Assembly (NCBI RefSeq): GCF_004342265.1
Contig: NZ_SMCS01000001.1
Location: forward strand, 620,001 to 684,000
Source: Luteibacter rhizovicinus
Lineage (GTDB): Bacteria; Pseudomonadota; Gammaproteobacteria; Xanthomonadales; Rhodanobacteraceae
Length of the DNA: 64,000 nt
Direction: 5' to 3'
In this document: positions 40,580-49,714 of the stretch, piece by piece
Numbering within the stretch: the first letter of the stretch is position 1
Layout: each line of letters opens with the position of its first letter
Position numbers and translations under genes: made by a program
Notes under the pieces: generated by a model
The model's database searches: none
What the model saw: only the letters and a program-made list of their open reading frames with translations
Told to the model about the DNA's origin: nothing

Positions 40580-41766
40580 CGGCGTGCCGTGTACTGACCG
40601 ATACGGAATCGCTGCGCTCGATGCGCGATCCGTTGGCGGCGCTGGCCGAATGGCCGGGCGCGGCATCCGGCATCGTGCAGCATCCGGACTGGTTCCTGTT
40701 CGAACTGGATACGCGCCGCGATGCTACAGCCTTCGTTGTCGTGGTGACCGACGACGAAGGCGCCGTCATCGGCTACGCACCATTTCTGGCCCAGCACCAT
40801 CATGCGCGTGTCGCGTTCGGTCGCCGCCATGTATCGATCTACCGCGGGCATGCTTTGCGTCTGCTGGGTTCGGGCGTCGTAGCCCGGCAGCGCGATCGCG
40901 CCATGGTCGATGCGGTGGTCGCCCGCGCGCTGGGCGACGAACGCAGGATACGTGTCGTGCGTATTCAGGAGGCGAGCCTTCCCAATACGCTCGCTCTTGC
41001 GCTGGTGCGGAGCGGGCGGGGTTTCGACACGGTGGCGACGAATTTGCTGGATCAGGTGCAATGGTCGATCGCGCCGCAGTCGTCGCCCGCCGGATGGCTG
41101 GCAACGATGGACGCGAAACGTCGTGGAGACCTCACGCGCCGGCTGCGTGGCATGTACAAAAAGCTCGGCGACGGCACGCATATGCAAACCGTCGATACGG
41201 CTGACGAAGTCGACGGGTACGCACGCTTGTTGAACGATGTGTACGCAAAGAGCTGGCATGCCAGGGAAGCCCCGATCGACTGGAACGACGTCGCGCGTCG
41301 CCAGCTGTTCGCACGGTTGGCAACGCAGGGACAGTTCGTGGGGCATTTGCTGATGAAGGACGGCTGTGCGATCGCCTATGTCCATGGCTATCGCATGGGC
41401 GGCCGCTATGTACTGGACGATACGGGTTACGATGAGGCGTTCGCATCGATCGGCGTCGGCTCGTCGCTGGTATTCCAGGCCATCTGCGATCTGATGCAGC
41501 GCTACCCGGGAGAAACCGTCGACTTCGGCTACGGCGACAACCAGTACAAACGCGTGCTCGCGACGGACAGTGCGGCATGCGGATCGCTGTATATCGTGCG
41601 TGGCATCCGGGCGACGACCTGCTTCCGGATCGTCACGCCGCTGCGCTGGCTCTATCGTCGCATGCGTCGCATTCGGAGAAAGCCTGCGCCTGGCTGGGCG
41701 GTGGCGTTTCGCCTTCGGGACATAGCTTCAGCTTGCCTGCGCGCCGTCCGCGCAAGACGGGCATGA
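40576..41766 (+). CDS. FemAB/BioF2-like GNAT acyltransferase of EPS loci
   Basis: 396 aa, cytoplasmic. The C-terminal half has a GNAT fold typical of the FemAB/CelD group: DAKRRGDLTRRLRGMYKKLG (about 181-200), GHLLMKDGCAIAYVHGYRMG (about 256-275), then YDEAFASIGVGSSLVFQAIC and ETVDFGYGDNQYK near the end. Relatives transfer amino acids from tRNA or acyl groups and occur in exosortase-A and cellulose loci. With the NRPS-type gene of the second operon, aminoacyl decoration of the polymer is plausible but inferred. Last gene of the operon; ATGA overlap at its start. Confidence 0.83.
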   Translation: MTACRVLTDTESLRSMRDPLAALAEWPGAASGIVQHPDWFLFELDTRRDATAFVVVVTDDEGAVIGYAPFLAQHHHARVAFGRRHVSIYRGHALRLLGSGVVARQRDRAMVDAVVARALGDERRIRVVRIQEASLPNTLALALVRSGRGFDTVATNLLDQVQWSIAPQSSPAGWLATMDAKRRGDLTRRLRGMYKKLGDGTHMQTVDTADEVDGYARLLNDVYAKSWHAREAPIDWNDVARRQLFARLATQGQFVGHLLMKDGCAIAYVHGYRMGGRYVLDDTGYDEAFASIGVGSSLVFQAICDLMQRYPGETVDFGYGDNQYKRVLATDSAACGSLYIVRGIRATTCFRIVTPLRWLYRRMRRIRRKPAPGWAVAFRLRDIASACLRAVRARRA

Positions 41767-41938
41767 ACTCGAATTCCACCCGCACGCCTCTGCCCAGTCG
41801 GAAGCGGCCACGTCCGAAGATGCGTTCGAACGCGTGGATTTCCTTTTCTTCGACGATGACTTCGGGTTCTCCGTCGTCGGGCCGAATGAACCCATAACCC
41901 TTGCGCCTGTTGTAGTAACCCACAATTCCTACGGTCAT
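41633..41938 (-). CDS. Cold-shock-domain protein, antisense overlap with the acyltransferase gene
   Basis: 101 aa. Residues 2-60 resemble a cold-shock domain: GIVGYYNRRKGYGFIRPDDG (4-23; KGYGFI corresponds to RNP1), VIVEEKEI, GRGVRVEFEFM. Such proteins bind single-stranded RNA/DNA. The start has GGAG 6-7 bases upstream. The C-terminal 40 residues (Ser/Pro/Ala/Cys-rich, no fold) lie antisense over the last 134 bases of the acyltransferase gene, so the two transcripts converge and overlap. The domain itself is outside the overlap. Confidence 0.75.
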   Translation of the reverse strand: MTVGIVGYYNRRKGYGFIRPDDGEPEVIVEEKEIHAFERIFGRGRFRLGRGVRVEFEFMPVLRGRRAGKLKLCPEGETPPPSQAQAFSECDACDDRASAAA

Positions 41939-42050
41939 GGTGATCTCCGCCTGTCGGTACGCCGTTTCTGTTTACGGGTTGCCGAAAACGTGTCCACCCC
42001 CTGTGGGCGAATGATTTGCATTTCACGGCGCTGCCGCAATAGAACGTTCG

Positions 42051-42079
42051 TTGTAGGTGCGTAACGAAAAATTTACACT
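42051..42079 (+). promoter_or_regulatory. Candidate sigma-70 promoter of the first autotransporter
   Basis: TTGTAG (42051-42056), 17 bases, TACACT (42074-42079). Predicted start near 42086 would leave about a 110-base leader. Confidence 0.45.
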
Positions 42080-42143
42080 CATTCGATTTCCACGATGAGG
42101 TGGCGAAATAAAAGAAGCATCTAAGATTTCATCGATGTTCTGA

Positions 42144-42181
42144 GTAGGCGACCGCGGCTGGAATAGGCGGTCGACTCCTAC
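42144..42181 (+). promoter_or_regulatory. Leader hairpin before the first autotransporter
   Basis: GTAGG-CGACCGC pairs with GCGGTCG-CCTAC (42144-42155 with 42167-42181, 3-base bulge, 11-base loop). It ends 15 bases before the ATG and could influence translation. Confidence 0.4.
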
Positions 42182-42196
42182 ACAGAGATTCAGTTC

Positions 42197-44779
42197 ATGA
42201 CTACGCACTACAGCGTTCAGGGCCGGATGCCCAAAAAGGGCAGGGTTGCCCGGGGTACGGTTCTTTCGTTGCAGGCGGTATTTGCATGGACGGGCGCCGA
42301 CCTTGCCCGAGCACAGGCGATTCCGGTCGAAGGCCACGAGGAAGTCGTTGCCGAGAACAGCGACTATCACTCTTACTATGTGACCGCCAACGGCTTGCTT
42401 ACCGTGCAGCCGGGCGCCGTGCTCTATTCGACCCTGCTCGACGGCTCCACTCTCGATATGACCGGAGCGGCGCTCTACGGTTCGGTTGAGCCGAATAATA
42501 CGGCGGCCGCGATATCCCTCGAAAATAGTAGCGTGGGTACGATACGCGGCAGCGCGATTCATGCGCCGACGGGCACGGGTATCAACGTCCGCGACAGCGA
42601 GTTGCGCATTGAGGGTTCGACGGTCGATGCACTGGACGGCGCGCTTCTCCTTTCGCCAGGCCAGCCTCATGGGGACAGCACATCGCGGGTGGAGGTGCTG
42701 GATAGTGCGCTGTCGGGCTCGCAAGGCGCGCTTGTAAACCTTGGCAGCGAACTGTCCCTGGCGCGCACGAGTGTCCTGGGACGCGATAACGGCACGGAGT
42801 TCTCGGGCGTGGGCATCAGCCTGCTCGGCGGCACCGCCACCATTACCGATCGCAGCACGGTGACGGGCGACACGAACGGCGTACGGGTGTATGCCGATCT
42901 TTACGCTGGCCCCGAATATGTCGCCGATCTGACGGTCGATAACTCGACGGTCGAAGGTATAGCGGGAAGCGCGATCCTCGTTAACAAGGCGGTGTTCGAT
43001 CCGGATGTTCCGCTCATTACCGCCAACATTCTTGTTGCCAACGGCTCCACGCTCAAGGCTGGCAATGGCCGCCTTCTCGAAGTGGTGGAAGGCAATACGG
43101 CCAATCTTACCGTCGATGCGAGCACGCTCGCCGGCGACATCATGGCGGATGCCGACAGCATCGCCAACGTCACCCTGCGGAACAACGCCAGTCTGACCGG
43201 TCGCCTGACCGGCGTGAACGATGTCGCTGTCGACACGGGTGCGCAGCTGACCCTGCTCGAATCGACACGGGTGAATAACTTCGGTCTCAGCGGCGGCACG
43301 GTGAATTTCACGCCCGGCATGGATCGTTCGCTTCATGTGGCTGGCGACTTCACGGGCAGCGGTGGCGTCGTCGGTCTGCAGACCGAACTCAATGCGGGAG
43401 GCGCACTCGGTAACCAGCATACCGATCGCCTGCTGATCGAAGGTAACGTAACGTCCACGGGCACCACGTTGATCGACGTGACGCCAGTCGGTTCGGGGGC
43501 GCTCACCGATGCGAACCAGAACGGCACGATCGAAGCGAACGAAGGTATTTCGCTGGTGCAGGTGGGCGGTACATCGCGCGCCGATGCGTTTGCACTGAAG
43601 GGCGGTTATGTGGCGGTCGGTCCGTGGCAGTACGACCTGAAGGCGTTCGGTCCAGGGGAAACCGATCCGTCGCAGAACCTGCTGGAAGGTGGTGCTCTGA
43701 ACTGGGATTACCGCCTTGGCAATAAATACGTCTGCGAAAACGACTGCGACCCGGTAGGCCCCGTCGATCCGGTAGATCCGGTAGATCCGGTAGATCCGCC
43801 GGGTCCCGAGGAGCGTCCCGCGGTCGTGCCGCAGGTGCCTTCGTACATCGTCGCCTCCACGGCGCTGATGAACTACGGCAACCTCATGGTCGACACGTTG
43901 CACCAGCGTCTGGGCGATATTCGCGAAAAAAGTCCGGCCGACGGCCTGGGCGGCGAAGTGTTCGCTCGCTATGTGGGCGCGCAGCAGAAATATTCGTCGA
44001 ACGTGGCCTTCAAGGACTACGGTTATAACTTCGATCAGCAGAGCAATGCGCTGCAGATTGGCGGAAGCATTATTTCGTACAACACCGATCGCGGCACGTT
44101 GCGCGCCGGTTGGGCGGTCGATCACGGTACGACGCGCGTCACACCGAATGCCGCCGACGGCGCGAGCCGTTCGAAATATACAAGCAATGGGGTCGGCGCA
44201 TGGCTGACCTGGCAGGCGGACAACGGGTTCTACGTCGATGCCGTCGTGGCTGGGTCGCGCTATCGCGGCGATGTCAGTACAGACCTGCGCGGCAGCGATG
44301 TGGCGACTTTGCGCGCCAAGGGCTGGACGGCGTCGATCGAAACGGGCTATCCGTTCGCACTGAACGAAAACTGGACCCTCGAACCGCAGCTGCAGGTCAA
44401 GCGGCAGACGATGACCTTCGACGACATCCGCGATGTGGATGGACTGGATACGCGCGTGGAACGAACGTCGCGCACCGTGGCGAGAGCGGGCGCACTGCTC
44501 AAGCGTAACGGCAATCCTCGGTTTTCGCCGTATATGCGTCTTGACCTAAATGCGTTCTTTGGCGGTACCGGTCGTATCGACGTGGCGAGCGAGGGATGGA
44601 AGTCCTCCGATACCTTCAAGTCGGGCAAGGGCGGTACGGGCTACCGCGTCGGCGCGGGTGTCACCAGTCAGCTGACACGTCGACTTTCGGTTTACGGAGA
44701 AGGCAATTACGAACATCAGTTCGGCCGCTTCGGCGTGCGTGGGTGGTCGGCCAATCTTGGTATTCGCATGACCTTCTGA
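42197..44779 (+). CDS. Type Va autotransporter, copy 1
   Basis: 860 aa, secreted to the surface. Atypical N-terminus (MTTHYSVQGRMPKKGRVARG) before a hydrophobic stretch and cleavage-like ALARAQA, possibly an extended signal. Passenger about 45-510 is a pertactin-like beta-helix of short Thr/Ser/Asn-rich repeats (GSAILVNK, TLKAGNGRLLEV). A linker with a CENDC pair and four VDP repeats (about 510-540) leads to the C-terminal 12-strand barrel (about 590-860; QLTRRLSVYGEGNYEHQF), ending MTF with terminal Phe. Its own promoter candidate lies upstream. Probable adhesin; no protease triad seen. Confidence 0.88.
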   Translation: MTTHYSVQGRMPKKGRVARGTVLSLQAVFAWTGADLARAQAIPVEGHEEVVAENSDYHSYYVTANGLLTVQPGAVLYSTLLDGSTLDMTGAALYGSVEPNNTAAAISLENSSVGTIRGSAIHAPTGTGINVRDSELRIEGSTVDALDGALLLSPGQPHGDSTSRVEVLDSALSGSQGALVNLGSELSLARTSVLGRDNGTEFSGVGISLLGGTATITDRSTVTGDTNGVRVYADLYAGPEYVADLTVDNSTVEGIAGSAILVNKAVFDPDVPLITANILVANGSTLKAGNGRLLEVVEGNTANLTVDASTLAGDIMADADSIANVTLRNNASLTGRLTGVNDVAVDTGAQLTLLESTRVNNFGLSGGTVNFTPGMDRSLHVAGDFTGSGGVVGLQTELNAGGALGNQHTDRLLIEGNVTSTGTTLIDVTPVGSGALTDANQNGTIEANEGISLVQVGGTSRADAFALKGGYVAVGPWQYDLKAFGPGETDPSQNLLEGGALNWDYRLGNKYVCENDCDPVGPVDPVDPVDPVDPPGPEERPAVVPQVPSYIVASTALMNYGNLMVDTLHQRLGDIREKSPADGLGGEVFARYVGAQQKYSSNVAFKDYGYNFDQQSNALQIGGSIISYNTDRGTLRAGWAVDHGTTRVTPNAADGASRSKYTSNGVGAWLTWQADNGFYVDAVVAGSRYRGDVSTDLRGSDVATLRAKGWTASIETGYPFALNENWTLEPQLQVKRQTMTFDDIRDVDGLDTRVERTSRTVARAGALLKRNGNPRFSPYMRLDLNAFFGGTGRIDVASEGWKSSDTFKSGKGGTGYRVGAGVTSQLTRRLSVYGEGNYEHQFGRFGVRGWSANLGIRMTF

Positions 44780-44872
44780 GACGCGCCTACAACCGATGGT
44801 CGATGTGAATCGTTTTTTTGTTGGCCGATGCTGAAGCCGGCGGGCTGGCCGCCGGCAAGGGCGGAGGTCGGT

Positions 44873-47500
44873 ATGGGTACGCGTAGCATCACATCCGCGG
44901 ACGAGGGGGTGGACAAAACGGGGCCTTTCCGGCGGGCGCTACTGTATTCGCCCATGGTTCTTGCATACGCGGCGATACAGCCGTTGCATGCCCAGACCGC
45001 GCCGGTCGTCGTCGACAATAGTACTGAAACCGTAACGAGTGCCGTGCCGCCGGAGTCTTATGACGTTATCAATGGCGGCGTTCTCAATGTGTTGACTGGA
45101 GGGAAGACCCACCAGGTTACGATCGATGCATCGACACTTACCATGGCGGGCGCCACGGTCTTTGGAAACGACCTGGCGCATGCAGGGTTTCCCGTTATCC
45201 GGTTGCTTGATAGCACCGGGAGCATCGCCGACAGCACGATCTCCGCTCCCCTGAGCGGGGGCATCGATGCGCGCGACAGCGTACTGAGTCTGGCTCATAC
45301 GACGATGGATGCACAGGGCGTCGCGTTGTACCTGTCGGCGAGCGGGGCGCACGCCGTGGGCAGTACGTCGCAGGTTACCGTTACCGATAGCGTTCTGGCG
45401 GGCAACGGCGGTGCCTTTGTCGTGGCGGGCGCCGACCTTTCGCTTGCACGCACGACGCTTTTGGGTCGCGACGACGGTAGCGATCTTTCGGGTGCGGGTC
45501 TGACCCTGCTTGGGGGAACGACGAGGGCGACCGATGGCAGCACGATCACCGGCGACCGGAATGGCGTGCGCATTTTTGCGGACACGTTCGAGGGTATCGA
45601 CTATTCGGCGACGCTCCTGATCGATCGTTCGAGCGTAACAGGCAGTGCCGGTTCCGCGATCCTCGTCAACAAGATTTTCGAGGATCCGGATATTCCGGTC
45701 ATTACAGCCAATATCACGGTGGCCAATGGCTCGTCGCTGAGTGGCGGCAATGGTCGTCTGCTTGAGGTTGCCGACGGCAGCACGGCGTATCTGACCGTGG
45801 ATAACAGCGTATTGACGGGCGACGTGTTCGCCGATGCCGCCAGCGTCGCCGATCTGACCATGCGCAACCAGGCACAATTGACTGGCCATCTGGACGGTGT
45901 GCGCAACGTGGCCTTGAGCGGCGGTTCGACGCTGACGCTGGCCGGTTCGACACGGGTGCTGGGCTCGTTCGACCTCAACGACACCAGCCTCGTTCATTTC
46001 GGGCCCGGTATCGATCGCACGCTGCGGGTCGCTCACGATTTTTCGGGCAATGGCGGCACGCTCGGTCTGGAAACCGAACTCAACGCTGGCGGTGCGCTGA
46101 GCGATCAGCATACCGATCGTCTGTTGATCGAGGGAAACGTGACCAGTAGAGGCACGACCCTGATCGACGTCAGACCGACGGGAGTCGGCGCGCTTACCGA
46201 TCTGAACCAGACGGGCCAGATCGAAGCGAACGAGGGCATATCGCTCGTCCAGGTAGGAGGAGCGTCTCGAGCGGATGCATTCGCGATCAAGGGAACCTAT
46301 GTGGCCGTCGGTCCCTGGCGCTACGAACTGGCGGCGTTCGGTCCGGGCCAGACGCATCCGGCGCAAAATCTTCTGGAGGGCGGCACGCTCAACTGGGACT
46401 ATCGGCTGGCCAATAAGTATGTTTGTCAGACCAATTGCGTCGGCCCCGTCGAGCCGCCGGGACCCGACCCGGTGCCGTGCGAGGTGACGGGTACGTGCGA
46501 GCCGCCTGTTCGTCCCGATCCGCCGCCGATCTTCCGTCCGGAGGTCGTGCCTCAGGTGCCTTCCTATATTGTCGCGCCGACCGCGTTGCTATCGTACGGG
46601 AATCTGATGGTCGACACCCTGCACCGGCGCCTCGGCGATATCCGCGGGACGCCGACGCCGGACGGCACCAGCGGCGAAGTGTTCGCGCGTTACATCGGCA
46701 GCCAGCAAAGCTATACGACGAACGTCGGCTTCACCAGTTTCGGTTACGACTTCGATCAGCAGATCAACGCGCTGCAACTCGGCGGTAGTGTTATCTCGAC
46801 GGTTTCCGACGCCGGTACGTTTCGTGCCGGCTGGGCACTGGATCACGGCACCACGCGTATTACGCCGCACGCGGTCGACGGCGACAGCCATGCGCGTTAT
46901 ACCAGTAATGGCATCGGTGCATGGATGACGTGGCAGGCGGACAACGGGTTCTTCGTCGATGCCGTTCTGGCCGGTTCGCGGTATCGCGGCGATGTGGGTA
47001 CCGATGCTCGCGGACGCGATGTCGCCACCGTTCGGGCGAAGGGCTGGATAGCGTCGGTGGAAACCGGCTACGCCATCGGGCTCGGCTGGAACTGGACCAT
47101 CGAACCGCAGGTGCAACTGAAGCGGCAGACCTTGTCCTTCGACGATATCCACGATGTGGACGGCTTGCTTGCGAATCTTGGAACAGCCAGTCAGACCGTC
47201 GGGCGTGTTGGCGCGTTGCTCAGCTACGGCGGAACATCGCGCTTCGTTCCCTATGCGCGTTTCGATCTGAACAAGACCTGGGGCGGGCAGACGGACGTCA
47301 ATGTTTCCAGTACCGAATGGAAAGCCCAGCAAGGGTTTTTCTCGGGAAAAGTGGGTACCGGTTACCGCGTCGGTGCCGGCATCACCAGCCAGCTGACGCG
47401 TCGTCTGTCGGTATACGGGGAAGGCAATTACGAACACCAGTTCGCCAGCTTCGGCGTGCGTGCCTGGTCGTTGACTGCCGGACTCCGGTTCAACTTCTGA
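44873..47500 (+). CDS. Type Va autotransporter, copy 2 (tandem paralogue)
   Basis: 875 aa from ATG 44873, chosen for its GGAGG site; an ATG at 44828 lacks one. Signal-like stretch ALLYSPMVLAYAAIQPLHAQ. The passenger and barrel align along the full length with copy 1 (for example the shared segments SAILVNK, NGRLLEV, NEGISLVQVGG, WQADNGF, GEGNYEHQF). Linker differs: CQTNC then a PPGPDP/PPVRPDPPP-rich stretch in place of VDP repeats. Ends LRFNF. Tandem duplication with divergence; probably co-transcribed or with its own promoter in the 93-base gap. Confidence 0.87.
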   Translation: MGTRSITSADEGVDKTGPFRRALLYSPMVLAYAAIQPLHAQTAPVVVDNSTETVTSAVPPESYDVINGGVLNVLTGGKTHQVTIDASTLTMAGATVFGNDLAHAGFPVIRLLDSTGSIADSTISAPLSGGIDARDSVLSLAHTTMDAQGVALYLSASGAHAVGSTSQVTVTDSVLAGNGGAFVVAGADLSLARTTLLGRDDGSDLSGAGLTLLGGTTRATDGSTITGDRNGVRIFADTFEGIDYSATLLIDRSSVTGSAGSAILVNKIFEDPDIPVITANITVANGSSLSGGNGRLLEVADGSTAYLTVDNSVLTGDVFADAASVADLTMRNQAQLTGHLDGVRNVALSGGSTLTLAGSTRVLGSFDLNDTSLVHFGPGIDRTLRVAHDFSGNGGTLGLETELNAGGALSDQHTDRLLIEGNVTSRGTTLIDVRPTGVGALTDLNQTGQIEANEGISLVQVGGASRADAFAIKGTYVAVGPWRYELAAFGPGQTHPAQNLLEGGTLNWDYRLANKYVCQTNCVGPVEPPGPDPVPCEVTGTCEPPVRPDPPPIFRPEVVPQVPSYIVAPTALLSYGNLMVDTLHRRLGDIRGTPTPDGTSGEVFARYIGSQQSYTTNVGFTSFGYDFDQQINALQLGGSVISTVSDAGTFRAGWALDHGTTRITPHAVDGDSHARYTSNGIGAWMTWQADNGFFVDAVLAGSRYRGDVGTDARGRDVATVRAKGWIASVETGYAIGLGWNWTIEPQVQLKRQTLSFDDIHDVDGLLANLGTASQTVGRVGALLSYGGTSRFVPYARFDLNKTWGGQTDVNVSSTEWKAQQGFFSGKVGTGYRVGAGITSQLTRRLSVYGEGNYEHQFASFGVRAWSLTAGLRFNF

Positions 47501-47511
47501 CCACGTTATGC

Positions 47512-47542
47512 GGCCGGCACGCTCCGCTCGAGCGTGCCGGCC
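47512..47542. terminator. Hairpin terminator between convergent genes
   Basis: A 13-bp stem GGCCGGCACGCTC/GAGCGTGCCGGCC with a 5-base loop, 11 bases after the second autotransporter. Weak T content. Confidence 0.65.
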
Positions 47543-47584
47543 GTTCCGTATCGGACATCCCTGTCCATTCGATGTGTCCTTTTG

Positions 47585-49579
47585 TTATCCGGGTCTTGTA
47601 TCGATCGCCATCCGGACCACCGGCTGATCGTTCCCCGGTTGGCCTGGTGTGGTGCCGGCCGCGTTCGTTATGGAGAACAGAACGTAACCGGTACCGTACC
47701 CGCCGTACTGCGCTGCATTCAGTGCGAGCAGGTTCGCCGCCGGAATGTGTAGTGTCGAGCTGCCGTTCACTTCGCCCAGCGGCACGGGATAGGGCGGGAT
47801 AGCCGTGTCGGAGCCGACGACGACAGGATCGCTTGGCGGCGCGTCGTAGTCGTCTCTCGACGAGAACCTGATTTCGATAATGTCGCCCTCGGCCTTGTTC
47901 TTATAGTGTTCGAACACGACGTCGGTACCGTTGCCCGCGGTGATCTCGTTGATGCCGATGACCCATTCCCCATAGACGTCGTCGAAGAATGCCACCGGGG
48001 TGAGCTTGGGCGGATTGAGCGTTCCGCCACCGGGAAGTGCGTCGGCGCTCTTGACGGTGACCGTCTGGTCCGGGCTGGTGGCGAAATTGGATGCGCCCGG
48101 CGGGAGCGTCAGCTTTCGTTCCACGACGTATTTCAGCGGCACGGATGGACTCAATGCAAACGCGGCGAGATCGGCGGGGGAAACCTTTGCGGTCAGATCG
48201 GCCTTCAGTGAGACGTCCGAGGGCTGGACGTTAATAACGGTCGCTGTCGCATTGTTACCCAACCAGATCGTGATGATGTCGCCGGCTTTGAAGGCATCCG
48301 CTGCCGTGGGTGTATCGGTGTTGAACCATGGAACGATGACCGTGGCGCCCGTGGTGGTCGTCACTTTGTCCGCGTCCGTAATGACGTTGTCCAGTTCCGC
48401 GCTGCTGTCGCCATTGATGATGGCCTTCTGGAGCCTTTCGTTCCACGGGGTCTCCGGGTCGGGATCCGGCTCGCCGCCACCCGCGTCGAGGTTGACAATA
48501 ACCTGGTACGGTCCCGACTCGCCCAGGAAGGTTGTCTGGTCGTTGCTGTAGAGCCTGTAAGTAATGTCGAATGTGCCGCTGCCGGGGCCGCCGGGGGGAA
48601 ACACGTCGAGGGCAGAGACTGTGATGGGGAATGCGGTGTTTGTCGCCGCGACCAATACTTTCCCCAGTTCCTTTCCGTTCCACACCACCGCTACGTACTG
48701 ACCCTGCAATACCTTGGCATTGGCCGGAATATTCACGTGGACGCCCAGGCGGGCTTCGGCGTCGATAATGGCGCCGTCGTTTTCCTGTTCGTCGGCTGTC
48801 GGAGGTGCCAGTACGCCCGGATCTTCGGCGAGGAAGGACGTGATGAAGAAGTCGGCGGAAAGCGGGGAGAGATTTCCGGCGCGATCCAGTATTTTGTATT
48901 GAAGGTTCAGTCTCTTTGCCGGCGCCGCAGCGATCGAGGCGGCCGTTAGCCAGGCCTGTGTCCATGCGACGACGACCCGTCTCTGGCTGGATGCCTCGGC
49001 AGCGGTCACGGACCGTGTTTGTTCGACACCATTGATGAACATGATGAAGACATCGCCCGCTGCCGGGTAGGACATGTCATCGCTGCCACCATAGGCACCG
49101 ATAAGGCCCTCGACCTGCGTTCGCGTAGCACTGAACCAGCTTGCGGTCAGACCGTTGATAACCTCCTCGCTAATGCCTGCGGGCGGGGGCAGGATATCGG
49201 GCGATCCGGCGTAGTGGAGATCGACGGCCGCCGGGGCCTCGGGGCTGGTGTAGGCGTTTCCCGGGTTGGCATAGGGCGTGAGTCTGGCCGTGAGCTTCAT
49301 GAATCGTTCGGGACGCGGCGCCGCCCATACAATGGGAACGTTCTGGTCGCCCTGTGCGGCGATCGTCACGGGGGCACCCACCGCTACGCCGTCCACGAGC
49401 AGTTGAAGCTTGTCGCGCTTGGCGCCGCTGGTGATAGCTACCGTGAGTGTCAGGTCGACGGGCGCCTGATCATTTCTGAGCATGCCGTCCGGCGGGCCAG
49501 ATGGGGGAGGTGGTGCGAGTGCCGCCGCGGGGATGACCGGGGCGGCCACGGTCGGGGTGGCTGTAGGGGCTATTGCCAT
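47585..49579 (-). CDS. Large repeat-module protein of unknown function (664 aa)
   Basis: Unrecognised. Start ATG 49579 has AGAGGA 7 bases upstream; no signal peptide, no membrane helix. Pro/Ala-rich head (residues 1-35), then about four beta-rich modules of 130-170 residues, each with a strand motif near GD-hydrophobic-x-hydrophobic: GDVFIMFINGVE, GQYVAVVWNGKELG, GDIITIWLGNNAT, GDIIEIRFSSRDD. Modules end in Y-x-hydrophobic segments such as PLKYVVERKL. The module recalls Ig-like folds. It is the paralogue of the gene upstream on the same strand. Could be secreted by a non-Sec route; not shown. Confidence 0.75.
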   Translation of the reverse strand: MAIAPTATPTVAAPVIPAAALAPPPPSGPPDGMLRNDQAPVDLTLTVAITSGAKRDKLQLLVDGVAVGAPVTIAAQGDQNVPIVWAAPRPERFMKLTARLTPYANPGNAYTSPEAPAAVDLHYAGSPDILPPPAGISEEVINGLTASWFSATRTQVEGLIGAYGGSDDMSYPAAGDVFIMFINGVEQTRSVTAAEASSQRRVVVAWTQAWLTAASIAAAPAKRLNLQYKILDRAGNLSPLSADFFITSFLAEDPGVLAPPTADEQENDGAIIDAEARLGVHVNIPANAKVLQGQYVAVVWNGKELGKVLVAATNTAFPITVSALDVFPPGGPGSGTFDITYRLYSNDQTTFLGESGPYQVIVNLDAGGGEPDPDPETPWNERLQKAIINGDSSAELDNVITDADKVTTTTGATVIVPWFNTDTPTAADAFKAGDIITIWLGNNATATVINVQPSDVSLKADLTAKVSPADLAAFALSPSVPLKYVVERKLTLPPGASNFATSPDQTVTVKSADALPGGGTLNPPKLTPVAFFDDVYGEWVIGINEITAGNGTDVVFEHYKNKAEGDIIEIRFSSRDDYDAPPSDPVVVGSDTAIPPYPVPLGEVNGSSTLHIPAANLLALNAAQYGGYGTGYVLFSITNAAGTTPGQPGNDQPVVRMAIDTRPG

Positions 49580-49714
49580 ATCCGTATCCTCTCTGATTCG
49601 TACGATGTGTAGTGCCGAAAGGCGACGTGTCGTGGCCCAGGCGGGGGAGCTACGCGTCGTCGTGCAAGGCACGTGGCGCGTAGCGAATGACGTCCGCAGA
49701 GCAATCGCGGCGTG

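Noticed and set aside
43759-43800. VDP repeat tract as a separate mobile or regulatory repeat
   Set aside because: It is an in-frame linker inside the autotransporter; only four units.
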